Part shown: positions 7,660-16,712 of the stretch, one piece after another
How the letters are laid out: each line of letters opens with the position of its first letter
How positions within the stretch are numbered: the stretch's first letter is position 1
NCBI RefSeq assembly: GCF_014646355.1
Contig: NZ_BMNH01000008.1
Location: 209,715-273,714, forward strand
DNA: 64,000 bases
Reading direction: 5' to 3'
From: Nonomuraea cavernae
Lineage (GTDB): Bacteria; Actinomycetota; Actinomycetes; Streptosporangiales; Streptosporangiaceae
Made by a program: the position numbers and the translations under genes
Notes under the pieces: model-generated
What the model was told of the DNA's origin: nothing
Seen by the model: the letters and a program-made list of their open reading frames with translations, nothing else
Database searches by the model: none

Positions 7660-9032
7660 CGGACCTCCGTGCCGGATCGCTCCCGGCGCCACATCAGGGC
7701 CAGGGCGATCATGACGGTGTAGAGGGGGGCGTCCAGCAGGTCGTAGATCAGCAGGAACACCGCGAAGCTCAGCAGCACGCAGCACCCCGCGATGCTGACG
7801 CGGTCGGGATCTCGCCAGTGCGTGGCGAAGCGTCTGACGAGGAAGCCGAGGAAGCACGCGGCCCCGACGAAACCGTGCGCGAAGATCAGGTACCACAGGC
7901 TGCCCTGCGTGCCGAGCGGCGGCACGCCACAGCCCTTGCAGCCGGGACGCTCACCGCCTCCCACGGACGCGAAGCTGCCCTGCAGGTCACGGGTGGAGCC
8001 GAATCCCACGACGGGTGAGCCGATCGCGGCGCTCTCCGTCGTCACCACGTAGAGCTGCCCGCGCCGGTCGTTGCTGTGCGGGGTGTCGAGCCGCTGCTGG
8101 AACAGCGCCTTGAGCGGTGAGCCGGTGACCAGCAGCAACAGGGCGACGGCCCCGCCCACGGCGAATCGGAGGGCCCACCGGTTGCCCTTGTGGACGTAGC
8201 GGAGCGTCAGGTACGCCGCGGCGAGCCCCAGCACCGCCCACAGCCCCCTGTTGAGCGAGTAGATCACCGGGAACAGGGAGAGCAGCAGGCCCGAGACCAG
8301 CAGCACCCGCCGCCAGCGTGGCTTCCGGCCGGTGTTGGCCAGGAGGAAGAACGGCAGGTAGAGCGCCAGGTTGGCGCCCCACGAATTCGCGTAGGCGAAG
8401 GGCGCGATGGGCCGCGACTCCTCGTAACCGAGGAATGTGGTCAAAGTGGCAGCTTTAGGATGAATAAGGCTGGAAATAAGGTCGTTCCGGGTCAGGCTTT
8501 TGGGCAGCACCAATTCCAGGAGCGACGGAAACTCCAGGTGCGGCGCCAGAATGCCCACCAGCCCGCCCACCACCGTCACCACGAACATGAAGCCCAGCAG
8601 CCTGATCACCCGCGCCCTCGGGAGCTCCTCCTCGGTGAGGTTTCCCACGTACAGCAGCACGACGGTGATCGCGAGGTACCACCCGCAGCGGTAGCCGAAG
8701 ACGAGCAGCCTGCTCAGCTCGCCCCCGGGCACGCCGTAAGGCGCGTCGGCGAACAGCGTCAGGCCGCCGATCAGCATCCAGACCAGGAAGAACAGCCACA
8801 GCGCGAAGCCGCGGGGGGCGCGCACCACCGGACGGCGCCGGAGCGCGACGGCCATCGGGACGGCCATGATCAGGAAGATGAACGTGCTGAGCCCGGTGAC
8901 CCACCAGAGGGGGAAGCCGAGGAAGATCACGCTCAGCGGCCAGCCGGGACGGAGCCGGGGAGGACTGCGCCGCGACGCGAGGGCGAGCGGTCCGGAGGCC
9001 GGAAGCGGGCCACCTACCGCAATGTCCGCCAT
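7656..9032 (-). CDS. O-antigen ligase / Wzy-type polymerase
   Basis: 458 residues with roughly ten to twelve membrane helices and a large hydrophilic loop (about 300-370) containing RGQLYVVTTESAAIGSPVVGFGS, the conserved region of Wzy/WaaL proteins (R...E...I...P..G.G). The loop also has an unusual CKGCG pair of cysteines. The start is uncertain: ATG codons at 9032 and 9041 share one GAGGG site, with spacings of 11 and 2. It is the polymerase or ligase of the polysaccharide made by this locus and the first gene of the minus-strand operon (ligase, APH-like, sulfotransferase, Wzz, GT2). Sequence alone cannot separate polymerase from ligase. Confidence 0.8.
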   Translation of the reverse strand: MADIAVGGPLPASGPLALASRRSPPRLRPGWPLSVIFLGFPLWWVTGLSTFIFLIMAVPMAVALRRRPVVRAPRGFALWLFFLVWMLIGGLTLFADAPYGVPGGELSRLLVFGYRCGWYLAITVVLLYVGNLTEEELPRARVIRLLGFMFVVTVVGGLVGILAPHLEFPSLLELVLPKSLTRNDLISSLIHPKAATLTTFLGYEESRPIAPFAYANSWGANLALYLPFFLLANTGRKPRWRRVLLVSGLLLSLFPVIYSLNRGLWAVLGLAAAYLTLRYVHKGNRWALRFAVGGAVALLLLVTGSPLKALFQQRLDTPHSNDRRGQLYVVTTESAAIGSPVVGFGSTRDLQGSFASVGGGERPGCKGCGVPPLGTQGSLWYLIFAHGFVGAACFLGFLVRRFATHWRDPDRVSIAGCCVLLSFAVFLLIYDLLDAPLYTVMIALALMWRRERSGTEVR

Positions 9033-9238
9033 TTGTGACATGTCCCTCGAAGTGCGCGTTGTTGGTGATGGGCCGCGTCCATAGTGAGGGCATCCGTCCC
9101 GAGGTGCAAGAGGGCAGTGATCGTCGTTCCGGTAGGGAAAAGGTGGCAAAAATTGCCTCATGCCACAGAGCTTGGAACGTGTCATACTTTGCCAGCGATC
9201 GGGGCGTTGGGACGTTTTCCGAGGCCTGAGGAGGGCCG
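9033..9238. promoter_or_regulatory. Divergent regulatory region between the ligase and propeller genes
   Basis: 206 bases between the minus-strand glycan operon and the first propeller/PKD gene. A 5-bp inverted repeat GGCAA-AAA-TTGCC lies at 9145-9157, and GAGGAGGG just before 9239 is the ribosome site for the plus-strand gene. No clear -35/-10 pairs were identified. Confidence 0.4.
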
Positions 9239-12200
9239 ATGGGGGGAAATGGCCGTTTAGCGCGGATTTGTGCCGTGGCTTTGGCCGGAATTCTTGTCGT
9301 TTGCGGGGGACCCGCGCTGGCTGTGCAGTACCCCCAGGACAGGGTGGTCTCCGCCAACCCGGTCGACTGGACGCCCCACGTCCTGGACGGCCAGGTCAAC
9401 GCCGTGGTGCAGATCGGCAACCGGGTCTTCGTCGGGGGCAGCTTCACCCAGGTGCGCGAGTTCGACAGCGCCACCGTACAGACGCGTAACCGGCTCTTCG
9501 CCTTCAACGCCACGACCGGGCGCCTGGACACGGCCTTCGTGCCCAACATGAACAACGAGGTCAGGACCCTGCTCCCGGCCCCGGGCGGGCAGTCCATCTA
9601 CGCGGGCGGCTCCTTCAGCACGGTCAACGGCGCCACCAACCGCATCCTGACCAGGCTCAACACCACGACCGGGCAGGCACTGCCGGGCTTCGTGCCCAAC
9701 TTCAGCGCCCGCGTGCTCGACCTGCGCCTGGCCGGCGGCCGCCTCTACGTCGGCGGCGCCTTCGCCACCGTCAACGGCCAGCAGCAGGCCGCCCTGGCCA
9801 CGATCGACCCCGACACCGGCGCCTTCGACCCGTACGTCGGCCTCCAGTTCGCCGGGACCCAGAACGGCGGCACGACGCAGATCCTGAAGATGGACGTCAC
9901 GCCGGACGAGACGAGGCTCGTGGCGGTGGGCAACTTCGCCACCGTCGGCGGCCAGAACCGCAGGCAGCTCGTCCAGTTCGATCTGACCGGCCCAAGCGCC
10001 ACGCTCGCCGACTGGGACACCACGCGCTACACGGCCACCTGTTCCAGCTCGTTCAACACCTACATGCGCGACGTCGACTACTCGCCGGACGGCCGCTTCT
10101 TCGTGGTCACCACCACGGGCGCCTACTCCGGCGGGCCGCCGAGGCTCTGCGACACCCACGCCCGCTGGGAGACCTACGCGACCGGCGCGAACCTCAACCC
10201 GACGTGGATCAACTACACCGGCGGCGACACCAGCTACGCGGTGGCCGTCACCCCCCAGGCCGTGTACGTCGGCGGCCACTTCCGCTGGGCCAACAACCCC
10301 TTCCGCGGCGACGCGGCGGGGCAGGGCGCGGTGCCGAGAGCCGGCATCGCCGCGCTCGACCCGGTGAGCGGCATCCCGCTGACCTGGAACCCGGGACGCA
10401 CGCTGGGCGTCGGCGTCTTCGACCTCACGGCCACCCCGACCGGCCTGTGGCTCGGCAGCGACACCGACCGGGTCAACGGCGAGTTCCACGCCCGGCTGGC
10501 GATGTTCCCGCTGGCCGGTGGCACGATCGTGCTGCCACCTTCGGCGGGCGCGCTGCCCGGCGACGTCTACCAGGCGGGAGCCGGCGGCACCGACGCCGTG
10601 CAGCGGCGTTCCTACGACGGCGCCACGGCCGGCCCCGTCCAGCCGGTGGACGGCGGCGGCGTCGCCTGGTCGGGCGCCAGGGGCACGGTCATGCTGAGCG
10701 GCCGGCTCTACACCGCCTGGTCGGACGGCAAGCTCTACAGGCGCACCTTCGACGGCACCGCGTTCGGGGCGCCGAGCGAGGTCAACCTCTACGGGCTGAC
10801 CGACTTCGCCACCGACATGCAGAACATGACCGGCATGTTCTACCACGCGGGCCGGCTCTACTTCACCCGCACCGGCCAGAGCTCGCTCTACTACCGGGGC
10901 TTCTCACCGGAGAGCGACATCGTCGGGGCGCAGCGCACGACCGCCACCGGCAACATCACCGGGCTCAACTTCTCGCGGGTCGGCGGCATGTTCCTGGCCG
11001 GCGACAAGCTCTACCTCAGCGACAGCGTCGACGGCCGGCTCCTGCGCGCCGACTTCGCGGGCGGCCTGCCCGTGGCGGGCACGGTGGTGGCCGTCAGCGG
11101 TCCCGCGATCGACGGCGTCGACTGGCGGCAGAGAGGGCTGTTCCTGTACGCCGCGGCGGGCGCCACCGAGCCCAACAGGCCACCGGTGGCCGCGCTCACC
11201 ACCTCGTGCGCCGACCTGTCGTGCACGGTGCGCAACACCGGCTCCGCCGATCCCGACGGCACGATCGTCGCCACGACCTGGAACTTCGGCGACGGCACGA
11301 CGGCCACCGGCGCGCTGGCCGCCCACACCTTCCCGGGAAGCGGCACGTACCCGATCTCGGTGACCGTGACGGACGACCGAGGGGGCACCGCGACCGCGAC
11401 GGCCACCGTCACGGTGCAGGGCGCCAACCAGGCGCCCACCGCCGACTTCGCGGTGATGTGCACCGAGCTGGCCTGCACCTTCGACGGCAGCCCGTCGTCG
11501 GATCCCGACGGCTCCATCACCGGCTACGCCTGGGACTTCGGCGACGCGTCGGGCGGCACCGGGCAGTCCTCCTCGCACACCTACGGCGCGCCCGGCACCT
11601 ACCCGGTGAAGCTCACCGTGACCGACAACTCCGGCGCCGCGCACACGGTCACCAAGAACATCTCGGTGGTCCAGAACACCGGCGAGATCCAGTTCGTCGG
11701 CATGGCGAGGACGAGCGGCAACCAGCAGACGCACGCCCTCACCGTCCCCGCCGCCGTGGCCGGAGGCGACGGCCTGCTGCTCTTCCTCACCGTCAACACC
11801 ACCGTCACGATGCCGGATCCGGCGGGCGTGACCGGCTGGACGGTCGTGGGCACCCGCGACAACGGCGGCGTGCTCACCAAGGTGTGGAAGAAGGTGGCCG
11901 CGCCCGAGGACGGCGGCGACCCGCTCTCCGTCACCCTCTCCGGACTCGCGAAGGGCGACCTCACCCTGGTCGCCTACCGGGGCACCGGCAACCAGGTGGT
12001 CGCCGCCCACGAGTCGGTCAACGAGACCGTCACGCGGGCGGAGCACACCACGCCCGCCGTCGCCGTCACGACGCCCGGCAGCTGGGTCGTGTCCTACTGG
12101 GGCGAGAAGTCGTCGGCCACCACGACGCTCGCCCCGCCCGCCGGTGAGACGGTCAGGTCCGCGCAGAGCGGCACCGGAAACGGCAGGATCACCAGCCTGC

Positions 12201-12310
12201 TCACCGACAGCGGAGCGCAGGTGGCGACGGGCACCAGATCGGGCCTGACCGCGACCGCCGACTCCGCGAGCCTCAGAGCCACCATGTGGAGCCTCGTCAT
12301 CGCTCCATAA
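9239..12310 (+). CDS. Secreted beta-propeller protein with two PKD domains (copy 1)
   Basis: 1,023 residues, with a good ribosome site (GAGGAGGG) five bases before the ATG. The signal peptide covers residues 1-29 (ICAVALAGILVVCGGPALA). Residues 30-500 contain repeats of the type VFVGGSFTQV / IYAGGSFSTVNG / LYVGGAFATVNGQ, each ending in D/NPDTG-like turns, as in delta-60 or kelch-like propellers. Two PKD domains follow (about 645-725 and 730-805), each with the YxWDFGDG-type core and paired cysteines. A ~200-residue C-terminal beta domain ends the protein. There is no LPXTG or membrane anchor. It is probably a surface or matrix protein that binds carbohydrate or cells. A close paralogue follows immediately. 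Confidence 0.75.
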   Translation: MGGNGRLARICAVALAGILVVCGGPALAVQYPQDRVVSANPVDWTPHVLDGQVNAVVQIGNRVFVGGSFTQVREFDSATVQTRNRLFAFNATTGRLDTAFVPNMNNEVRTLLPAPGGQSIYAGGSFSTVNGATNRILTRLNTTTGQALPGFVPNFSARVLDLRLAGGRLYVGGAFATVNGQQQAALATIDPDTGAFDPYVGLQFAGTQNGGTTQILKMDVTPDETRLVAVGNFATVGGQNRRQLVQFDLTGPSATLADWDTTRYTATCSSSFNTYMRDVDYSPDGRFFVVTTTGAYSGGPPRLCDTHARWETYATGANLNPTWINYTGGDTSYAVAVTPQAVYVGGHFRWANNPFRGDAAGQGAVPRAGIAALDPVSGIPLTWNPGRTLGVGVFDLTATPTGLWLGSDTDRVNGEFHARLAMFPLAGGTIVLPPSAGALPGDVYQAGAGGTDAVQRRSYDGATAGPVQPVDGGGVAWSGARGTVMLSGRLYTAWSDGKLYRRTFDGTAFGAPSEVNLYGLTDFATDMQNMTGMFYHAGRLYFTRTGQSSLYYRGFSPESDIVGAQRTTATGNITGLNFSRVGGMFLAGDKLYLSDSVDGRLLRADFAGGLPVAGTVVAVSGPAIDGVDWRQRGLFLYAAAGATEPNRPPVAALTTSCADLSCTVRNTGSADPDGTIVATTWNFGDGTTATGALAAHTFPGSGTYPISVTVTDDRGGTATATATVTVQGANQAPTADFAVMCTELACTFDGSPSSDPDGSITGYAWDFGDASGGTGQSSSHTYGAPGTYPVKLTVTDNSGAAHTVTKNISVVQNTGEIQFVGMARTSGNQQTHALTVPAAVAGGDGLLLFLTVNTTVTMPDPAGVTGWTVVGTRDNGGVLTKVWKKVAAPEDGGDPLSVTLSGLAKGDLTLVAYRGTGNQVVAAHESVNETVTRAEHTTPAVAVTTPGSWVVSYWGEKSSATTTLAPPAGETVRSAQSGTGNGRITSLLTDSGAQVATGTRSGLTATADSASLRATMWSLVIAP

Positions 12311-12319
12311 GGCGGAATC

Positions 12320-12364
12320 GCATCGGATGCCCCCCTGACCGCCGGTCACGGGGGCATCCGATGC
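12320..12364 (+). terminator. Intrinsic terminator-like hairpin between the twin propeller genes
   Basis: A perfect 15-bp stem: GCATCGGATGCCCCC at 12320-12334 pairs with GGGGGCATCCGATGC at 12350-12364, with a 15-base loop. No T-run follows, as is common for actinomycete terminators. It starts ten bases after the stop of copy 1. Confidence 0.75.
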
Positions 12365-12411
12365 CGCAAGCACGGGGGATCACGTTCAATTCAGCTCCAA
12401 GGAGGGTCCCG

Positions 12412-15400
12412 ATGGGGGGACGCAAACGCGGCCTCGCCGTGGGCGGCGCGTTCTTGTGCGCGCTCGTCATGGTGTGGAGCGGTCCAGTCAACGCGGTGCA
12501 GGCACCACATGACAAGATCGTGTCAGACAACCCGGTCAACTACACCCCGCACGTGCTCGACGGGTTCGTCAACGCCGTCGTCCAGATCGGGAACAAGGTC
12601 TATGTCGGCGGTGAGTTCACCCAGGTCCAGGAGGACGACAGCCCCACCGTCCTGACCCGCAACAGCCTCTTCGCGTTCGATCCGGTCACCGGAGCGATCG
12701 ACACCACGTTCACGCCGAGCGTGGACGGCGAGGTCAGAGCCCTCCTGCCCGCTCCGGACGGCGCGTCCGTCTACGTGGGAGGCGCGTTCGGGCAGGTGAA
12801 CGGCATCACCAACCGCCGCCTCACCCGGCTCAGCACCACCGACGGCACCGCGCTGCCGGGCTTCACGCCGTCGGTCGACGCCCGCGTCAACGACCTGCGC
12901 CTGGCGAACGGCCGGCTCTACGTCGCGGGCGCGTTCACCACCGTGGACGGCCAGCCCCAGGCGGCGCTCGCCACGCTGAACCCGGCCACCGGGGCCCGCG
13001 ACGCCTACTACGACCTCGCCGTCTCCGGCACCCACGACGGCGGCACCACCGCCGTGCTGAAGATGGACGTCACCCCCGACGAGACCCGCCTGGTCGCCGT
13101 CGGCAACTTCACCACGGTCGGCGGTCAGGCGCGGCGCCAGATCGTCCAGGTCGACCTCACCGGCCCGGCGGCGGCCCTGGCCAACTGGCAGACCACCCGC
13201 TTCGCCGACGCCTGCTCCAGCGCCTTCGACAGCTACATGCGCGACGTCGACTACTCGCCGGACGGCCGCTTCTTCGTGGTCACCACCACGGGGGCGTACT
13301 CGGGCGGCCCGCCGAGGCTGTGCGACACCCAGACCCGATGGGAGACGTACGCCACGGGCACCGGCCAGAACCCGACCTGGGCCAACTACACCGGCGGCGA
13401 CACCACGTACGCGGTCGGCGTCACCTCCAAGGCGGTCTACATCGGCGGCCACTTCCGCTGGCTGAACAACCCCTTCGCCGCTGACAACGCCGGCCCCGGA
13501 TCCGTCAGCCGGGAGGGCATCGCCGCGCTCGACCCGCGCACCGGCCTGCCGTTCACCTGGAACCCGGGCCGGACCCTGGGAGTCGGCGTGTTCGACCTGA
13601 CCGCCACCCCGCAGGGGCTCTGGGTCGGCAGCGACACCGACCGCATCGGCAACTGGGAGTATCACGGCCGCCTGGCCCTCTTCCCGCACACCGGCGGGGC
13701 CACGGTGACCCGGCCGTTCCAGGGCGAGCTGCCCGGCACCCTGTACCAGGCGGGCCTCGGCTCCATCGTCGTCAACGACAACGTCCAGCAGCGGAGCTAC
13801 GACGGCACCACGCTGGGCGCGGTGACGTCCGTGCCCAACGGCGGCCTCGACTGGTCCAGCTCCCGCGGCGCCTTCATGCTCAGCGGGCAGCTCTACACCG
13901 GCTGGTCCGACGGCAAGCTCTACAAGCGGACGTTCGACGGGACCACCTTCGGCACCGCGGCCGAGGTCAACCTCAACGGCCTGACCGATTTCGGGTCGGA
14001 CCTGCAGAACGCCACCGCGATGTTCTACGCGGGCGGGCGGATCTACTTCACCCGCAGCGGCCAGTCCTCGCTCTACTACCGCTGGTTCAACACCGAGAGC
14101 GAGATCGTCGGAGCCCAGCGCTTCACCGCCAGCTCGAACGTCTCCGGCATCGACTTCAGCCGGGTCGGCGGGATGTTCCTGTCGGGCGGCAAGCTGTACT
14201 TCACCGACCGCCTGTCCAACAACTTCCGCCGGATCGACTTCGCCAACGGCGCGCCGGTGGCGGGCACCGCGGTGACGCTCAGCAGCTCCGGCGAATGGCG
14301 TCAGCGCGGCCTGTTCCTGTACTCGCCCACGGGGGCGACGGCGCCCAACGCCACCCCCACGGCGGCGCTCCAGGTGTCGTGCACCGACCTCGCCTGCACC
14401 GCCCGCAACACCGGATCGCTGGACCCCGACGGCACCCTGGTGGCCACGGCGTGGGACTTCGGTGACGGCAACACCGGCACCGGCGCGGTCGCCCCGCACA
14501 CCTACGCCGCACCCGGCACCTACCCGGTCACCGTGACCGTGACCGACGAGCAGGGAGCCACGGCCACCGCCACGCAGAACGTCACCGTCCTCGGCGCGAA
14601 CCAGCCGCCGACGGCCGACTTCGCGGCCACCTGCACCGCCCTGGCCTGCGACTTCGACGCCAGCCTCGCCTCCGACCCGGACGGTTCCATCGTCTCCTAC
14701 GCCTGGGAGTACGGAGACTCCGCCACCGGGACTGGCCAGTCGGCCTCGCACACCTACGCCGCGGCCGGCTCGTACGACGTGAAGCTGACCGTGACCGACG
14801 ACAGGGGCGGCACGCACGCGGTGACGAAGACCTTCACCGTGGCCCCGGCCTCGGCGAACATCCAGTACGTCGGCCAGGCGGCGGTCAACGGCAACCAGGT
14901 GACCCACACCGTCACGGTGCCGGCCGGCGTCGCGGGCGGCGACGGGATGCTGCTGTTCATGACCGTCAACAGCTCCGGCGTGACGATCCCCGACCCGACC
15001 GGCGTGACGGGGTGGACCCTCGTCGACACCAAGGACAACGGGGGAGTCGTCACCAAGGTGTGGAAGAAGGTGGCCTCACCCGAGGACGGCGGCGATCCAC
15101 TGTCGGTCACGCTGTCGGCGCAGTCCAAGGCGGATCTGACCCTCGTCGCCTACCGCGGCGTGTCGGCGAACGTCCTGCAGGGGCACGCGGGCGTCATCGA
15201 GACGGTCACCCAGGCCGCCCACACCACTCCGTCCATCGGGGTGCCCGGCTCGGCGAGCTGGGTCGTGTCCTACTGGGGCGAGAAGTCCTCGGCCACCACG
15301 GCCTGGACCGCGCCGGCGGGGGAGACCGTGCGCTCCACCCTGGTCGGCACCGGATCGGGGCGGGTGGCCAGCCTGGTGACCGACGGCAACGCGCCGGCCG

Positions 15401-15492
15401 CCTCGGGCGCCCACGCCGGTCTCACCGCCACGGCCGACTCCGCGAGCCTGCGCGCCACCATGTGGAGCCTGGTCCTGGAGCCCACCCCGTGA
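12412..15492 (+). CDS. Secreted beta-propeller protein with two PKD domains (copy 2)
   Basis: 1,026 residues. The ATG at 12412 has AAGGAGGG five bases upstream and opens a signal peptide (GLAVGGAFLCALVMVWSGPVNA); the open frame extends further upstream but without a ribosome site. Layout is identical to the preceding gene: propeller repeats (YVGGEFTQV, YVGGAFGQVNG, YVAGAFTTVDGQ), two PKD domains with the DPDG/WDFGDG core (one reads WEYGDS), and the same C-terminal beta domain. Identity to copy 1 is high over the whole length by eye, so this is a tandem duplication that kept its own terminator and ribosome site. Both lack a covalent wall anchor. Confidence 0.75.
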   Translation: MGGRKRGLAVGGAFLCALVMVWSGPVNAVQAPHDKIVSDNPVNYTPHVLDGFVNAVVQIGNKVYVGGEFTQVQEDDSPTVLTRNSLFAFDPVTGAIDTTFTPSVDGEVRALLPAPDGASVYVGGAFGQVNGITNRRLTRLSTTDGTALPGFTPSVDARVNDLRLANGRLYVAGAFTTVDGQPQAALATLNPATGARDAYYDLAVSGTHDGGTTAVLKMDVTPDETRLVAVGNFTTVGGQARRQIVQVDLTGPAAALANWQTTRFADACSSAFDSYMRDVDYSPDGRFFVVTTTGAYSGGPPRLCDTQTRWETYATGTGQNPTWANYTGGDTTYAVGVTSKAVYIGGHFRWLNNPFAADNAGPGSVSREGIAALDPRTGLPFTWNPGRTLGVGVFDLTATPQGLWVGSDTDRIGNWEYHGRLALFPHTGGATVTRPFQGELPGTLYQAGLGSIVVNDNVQQRSYDGTTLGAVTSVPNGGLDWSSSRGAFMLSGQLYTGWSDGKLYKRTFDGTTFGTAAEVNLNGLTDFGSDLQNATAMFYAGGRIYFTRSGQSSLYYRWFNTESEIVGAQRFTASSNVSGIDFSRVGGMFLSGGKLYFTDRLSNNFRRIDFANGAPVAGTAVTLSSSGEWRQRGLFLYSPTGATAPNATPTAALQVSCTDLACTARNTGSLDPDGTLVATAWDFGDGNTGTGAVAPHTYAAPGTYPVTVTVTDEQGATATATQNVTVLGANQPPTADFAATCTALACDFDASLASDPDGSIVSYAWEYGDSATGTGQSASHTYAAAGSYDVKLTVTDDRGGTHAVTKTFTVAPASANIQYVGQAAVNGNQVTHTVTVPAGVAGGDGMLLFMTVNSSGVTIPDPTGVTGWTLVDTKDNGGVVTKVWKKVASPEDGGDPLSVTLSAQSKADLTLVAYRGVSANVLQGHAGVIETVTQAAHTTPSIGVPGSASWVVSYWGEKSSATTAWTAPAGETVRSTLVGTGSGRVASLVTDGNAPAASGAHAGLTATADSASLRATMWSLVLEPTP

Positions 15493-15538
15493 ACCGGCCG
15501 ACCGTGAACCGGCCGATGTGACCGGCTGATCGAACACG

Positions 15539-15565
15539 AACGGGCCGCCTCTCCGGCGGCCCGTT
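15539..15565 (+). terminator. Terminator hairpin after propeller copy 2
   Basis: Perfect 11-bp stem AACGGGCCGCC / GGCGGCCCGTT with a five-base loop, 46 bases after the stop. Lower-complexity sequence follows, with three near copies of GTTCCGGGTCGC/GTTCCCGGGTCGC up to about 15,645, before the convergent SARP gene. Confidence 0.75.
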
Positions 15566-15651
15566 CCGCGTTCCCGGGTCGCGTTCCGGGTCGCTTTCCC
15601 TTGGGGCGCTTTCCCCGGGTCTCGTTCCCGGGTCGCGTTCGCCGGATCGTG

Positions 15652-16518
15652 TCAGCCGGCGAGGCCGTGGCCGTCCGTGCCGGACCGCCTGGCGCAGACC
15701 GGGCAGTTGGTCCGCCGGTCGCGCCGATGGTGGCAGCGGCCGCGTCGCGCGTGGCCGTGGCCCGAGGCCGGCGCCACGACCAGCGCGGGGTCGCTGCTCA
15801 GGATCGCCAGCTGCAACCGGCGCAGCTCCGGTGAGGGCTCCAGGCCCAGCTCGCTACTGAGGATCCGCCGGCCGTCCTGATAGACCTCCAGGGCCTCCGC
15901 CTGGCGGCCGGTCGCGTACAGGGCGATCATGAGCTGGCCGCGGAACCGCTCCTGGAGCGGATACTCCCTGACCAGGACCGTCAGCTCGCCGATGAGACCC
16001 GCGTGCCGGCGCAGCCGGAGGTCGGCGTCGACGCGGTCGGCCAGCGCGGCGAGGCGCTCCTCTTCCAGCCGGGTGGCGTGCAGCCGCAGCAGCGGGATGT
16101 CGTGCAGGCCGGACAGGGCCGGCCCGCGCCAGTTGTCGAGACCGGCCCGGAGCAGGTCGCTGCCCTTGGCGAGGTCCTTCGCGCCGAGGGCTCGGCGTCC
16201 CCGGCGGACGAGCGCCTCGAACCTCCAGGCGTCGACGGCGTCGCCGGGCAGGCGCATGAGGTAGCCCGTCGACTCGTGCGTGATCGGCACTCCCGCTCCG
16301 AGGGTCTGCCTGAGGCGGTGGATCTGGAGCCGGAGGCGTCCGGCGCCCGCCTCACCCGCGTCGGTCCCCCAGAGGGCGTCGACGAGGGCGTCACTGCCCG
16401 CCACCGTGCCCCGGTGGCAGAGCAGCATGGCGAGCAGGCTGCGCTGTTTGATCGATCGAAGGGGTAATTGATCGTTCCCATCCCGCACTTCCAGCGCACC
16501 CAGAATGCCGAATTGCAT
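15652..16518 (-). CDS. SARP family transcriptional activator (OmpR-type DNA-binding plus BTAD)
   Basis: 288 residues. Residues 1-90 form the winged-helix domain (MQFGILGALEVRDG..., then LRLQIHRLRQTLG, the recognition region of AfsR/DnrI proteins). Residues 95-240 form the bacterial transcriptional activation domain (RLEEERLAALADRVDADLRL, ending ELGLEPSPELRRLQ). The last ~45 residues are an unusual His/Cys/Arg-rich tail including GHGHARRGRCHH and NCPVCARR. SARPs bind 11-bp-spaced heptamer repeats next to the -10 element of their targets. Three such repeats lie in the divergent region upstream, so this protein probably activates the deacetylase/PelF operon. The large ATPase domain of full AfsR is absent. 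Confidence 0.85.
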   Translation of the reverse strand: MQFGILGALEVRDGNDQLPLRSIKQRSLLAMLLCHRGTVAGSDALVDALWGTDAGEAGAGRLRLQIHRLRQTLGAGVPITHESTGYLMRLPGDAVDAWRFEALVRRGRRALGAKDLAKGSDLLRAGLDNWRGPALSGLHDIPLLRLHATRLEEERLAALADRVDADLRLRRHAGLIGELTVLVREYPLQERFRGQLMIALYATGRQAEALEVYQDGRRILSSELGLEPSPELRRLQLAILSSDPALVVAPASGHGHARRGRCHHRRDRRTNCPVCARRSGTDGHGLAG

Positions 16519-16598
16519 GGGTCTCCCCCCGTGCGTGTCAGCTTATTACGACCCAAGGAAGGATATTGGGTCCGATCGTCTTGTGAAACGTTGACCGG

Positions 16599-16631
16599 GA
16601 AATCGCGATGAAACCGTCGAGAAACTGTCGG
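16599..16631 (+). promoter_or_regulatory. Candidate SARP operator: three 11-bp-period direct repeats
   Basis: Three successive 11-mers, GAAATCGCGAT, GAAACCGTCGA and GAAACTGTCGG, share the heptamer GAAAYYG (the first reads GAAATCG) with 4-base spacers. This is the arrangement known for SARP targets. A fourth GAAACG sits 14 bases upstream at 16585. A weak -10-like CAGAAT starts eight bases after the last heptamer. The site lies between the divergent SARP gene and the deacetylase gene, about 80 bases before the latter's start. Confidence 0.6.
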
Positions 16632-16712
16632 TAATCAGAATCGAGGCTTGGCCGGTGACATATCCGCTGGCTGTATTCCGCTTTCGCGGCCGGGAAGTCA
16701 GGTGGGATGAAA

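Noticed and set aside
8190..9038. Plus-strand frame opposite the O-antigen ligase
   Set aside because: Highly charged Gln/Arg/Glu composition is the mirror of a hydrophobic membrane protein on the other strand.
12523..14907. 794-codon minus-strand frame opposite propeller copy 2
   Set aside because: Gly/Arg/Val/Ala-biased with no motif; the plus-strand signal peptide, ribosome site and PKD domains define the real gene.
15566..15651. GTTCCCGGGTCGC repeats as an operator or att site
   Set aside because: The copies are short, imperfect and GC-rich, lie between convergent genes, and fit simple slippage after a terminator.
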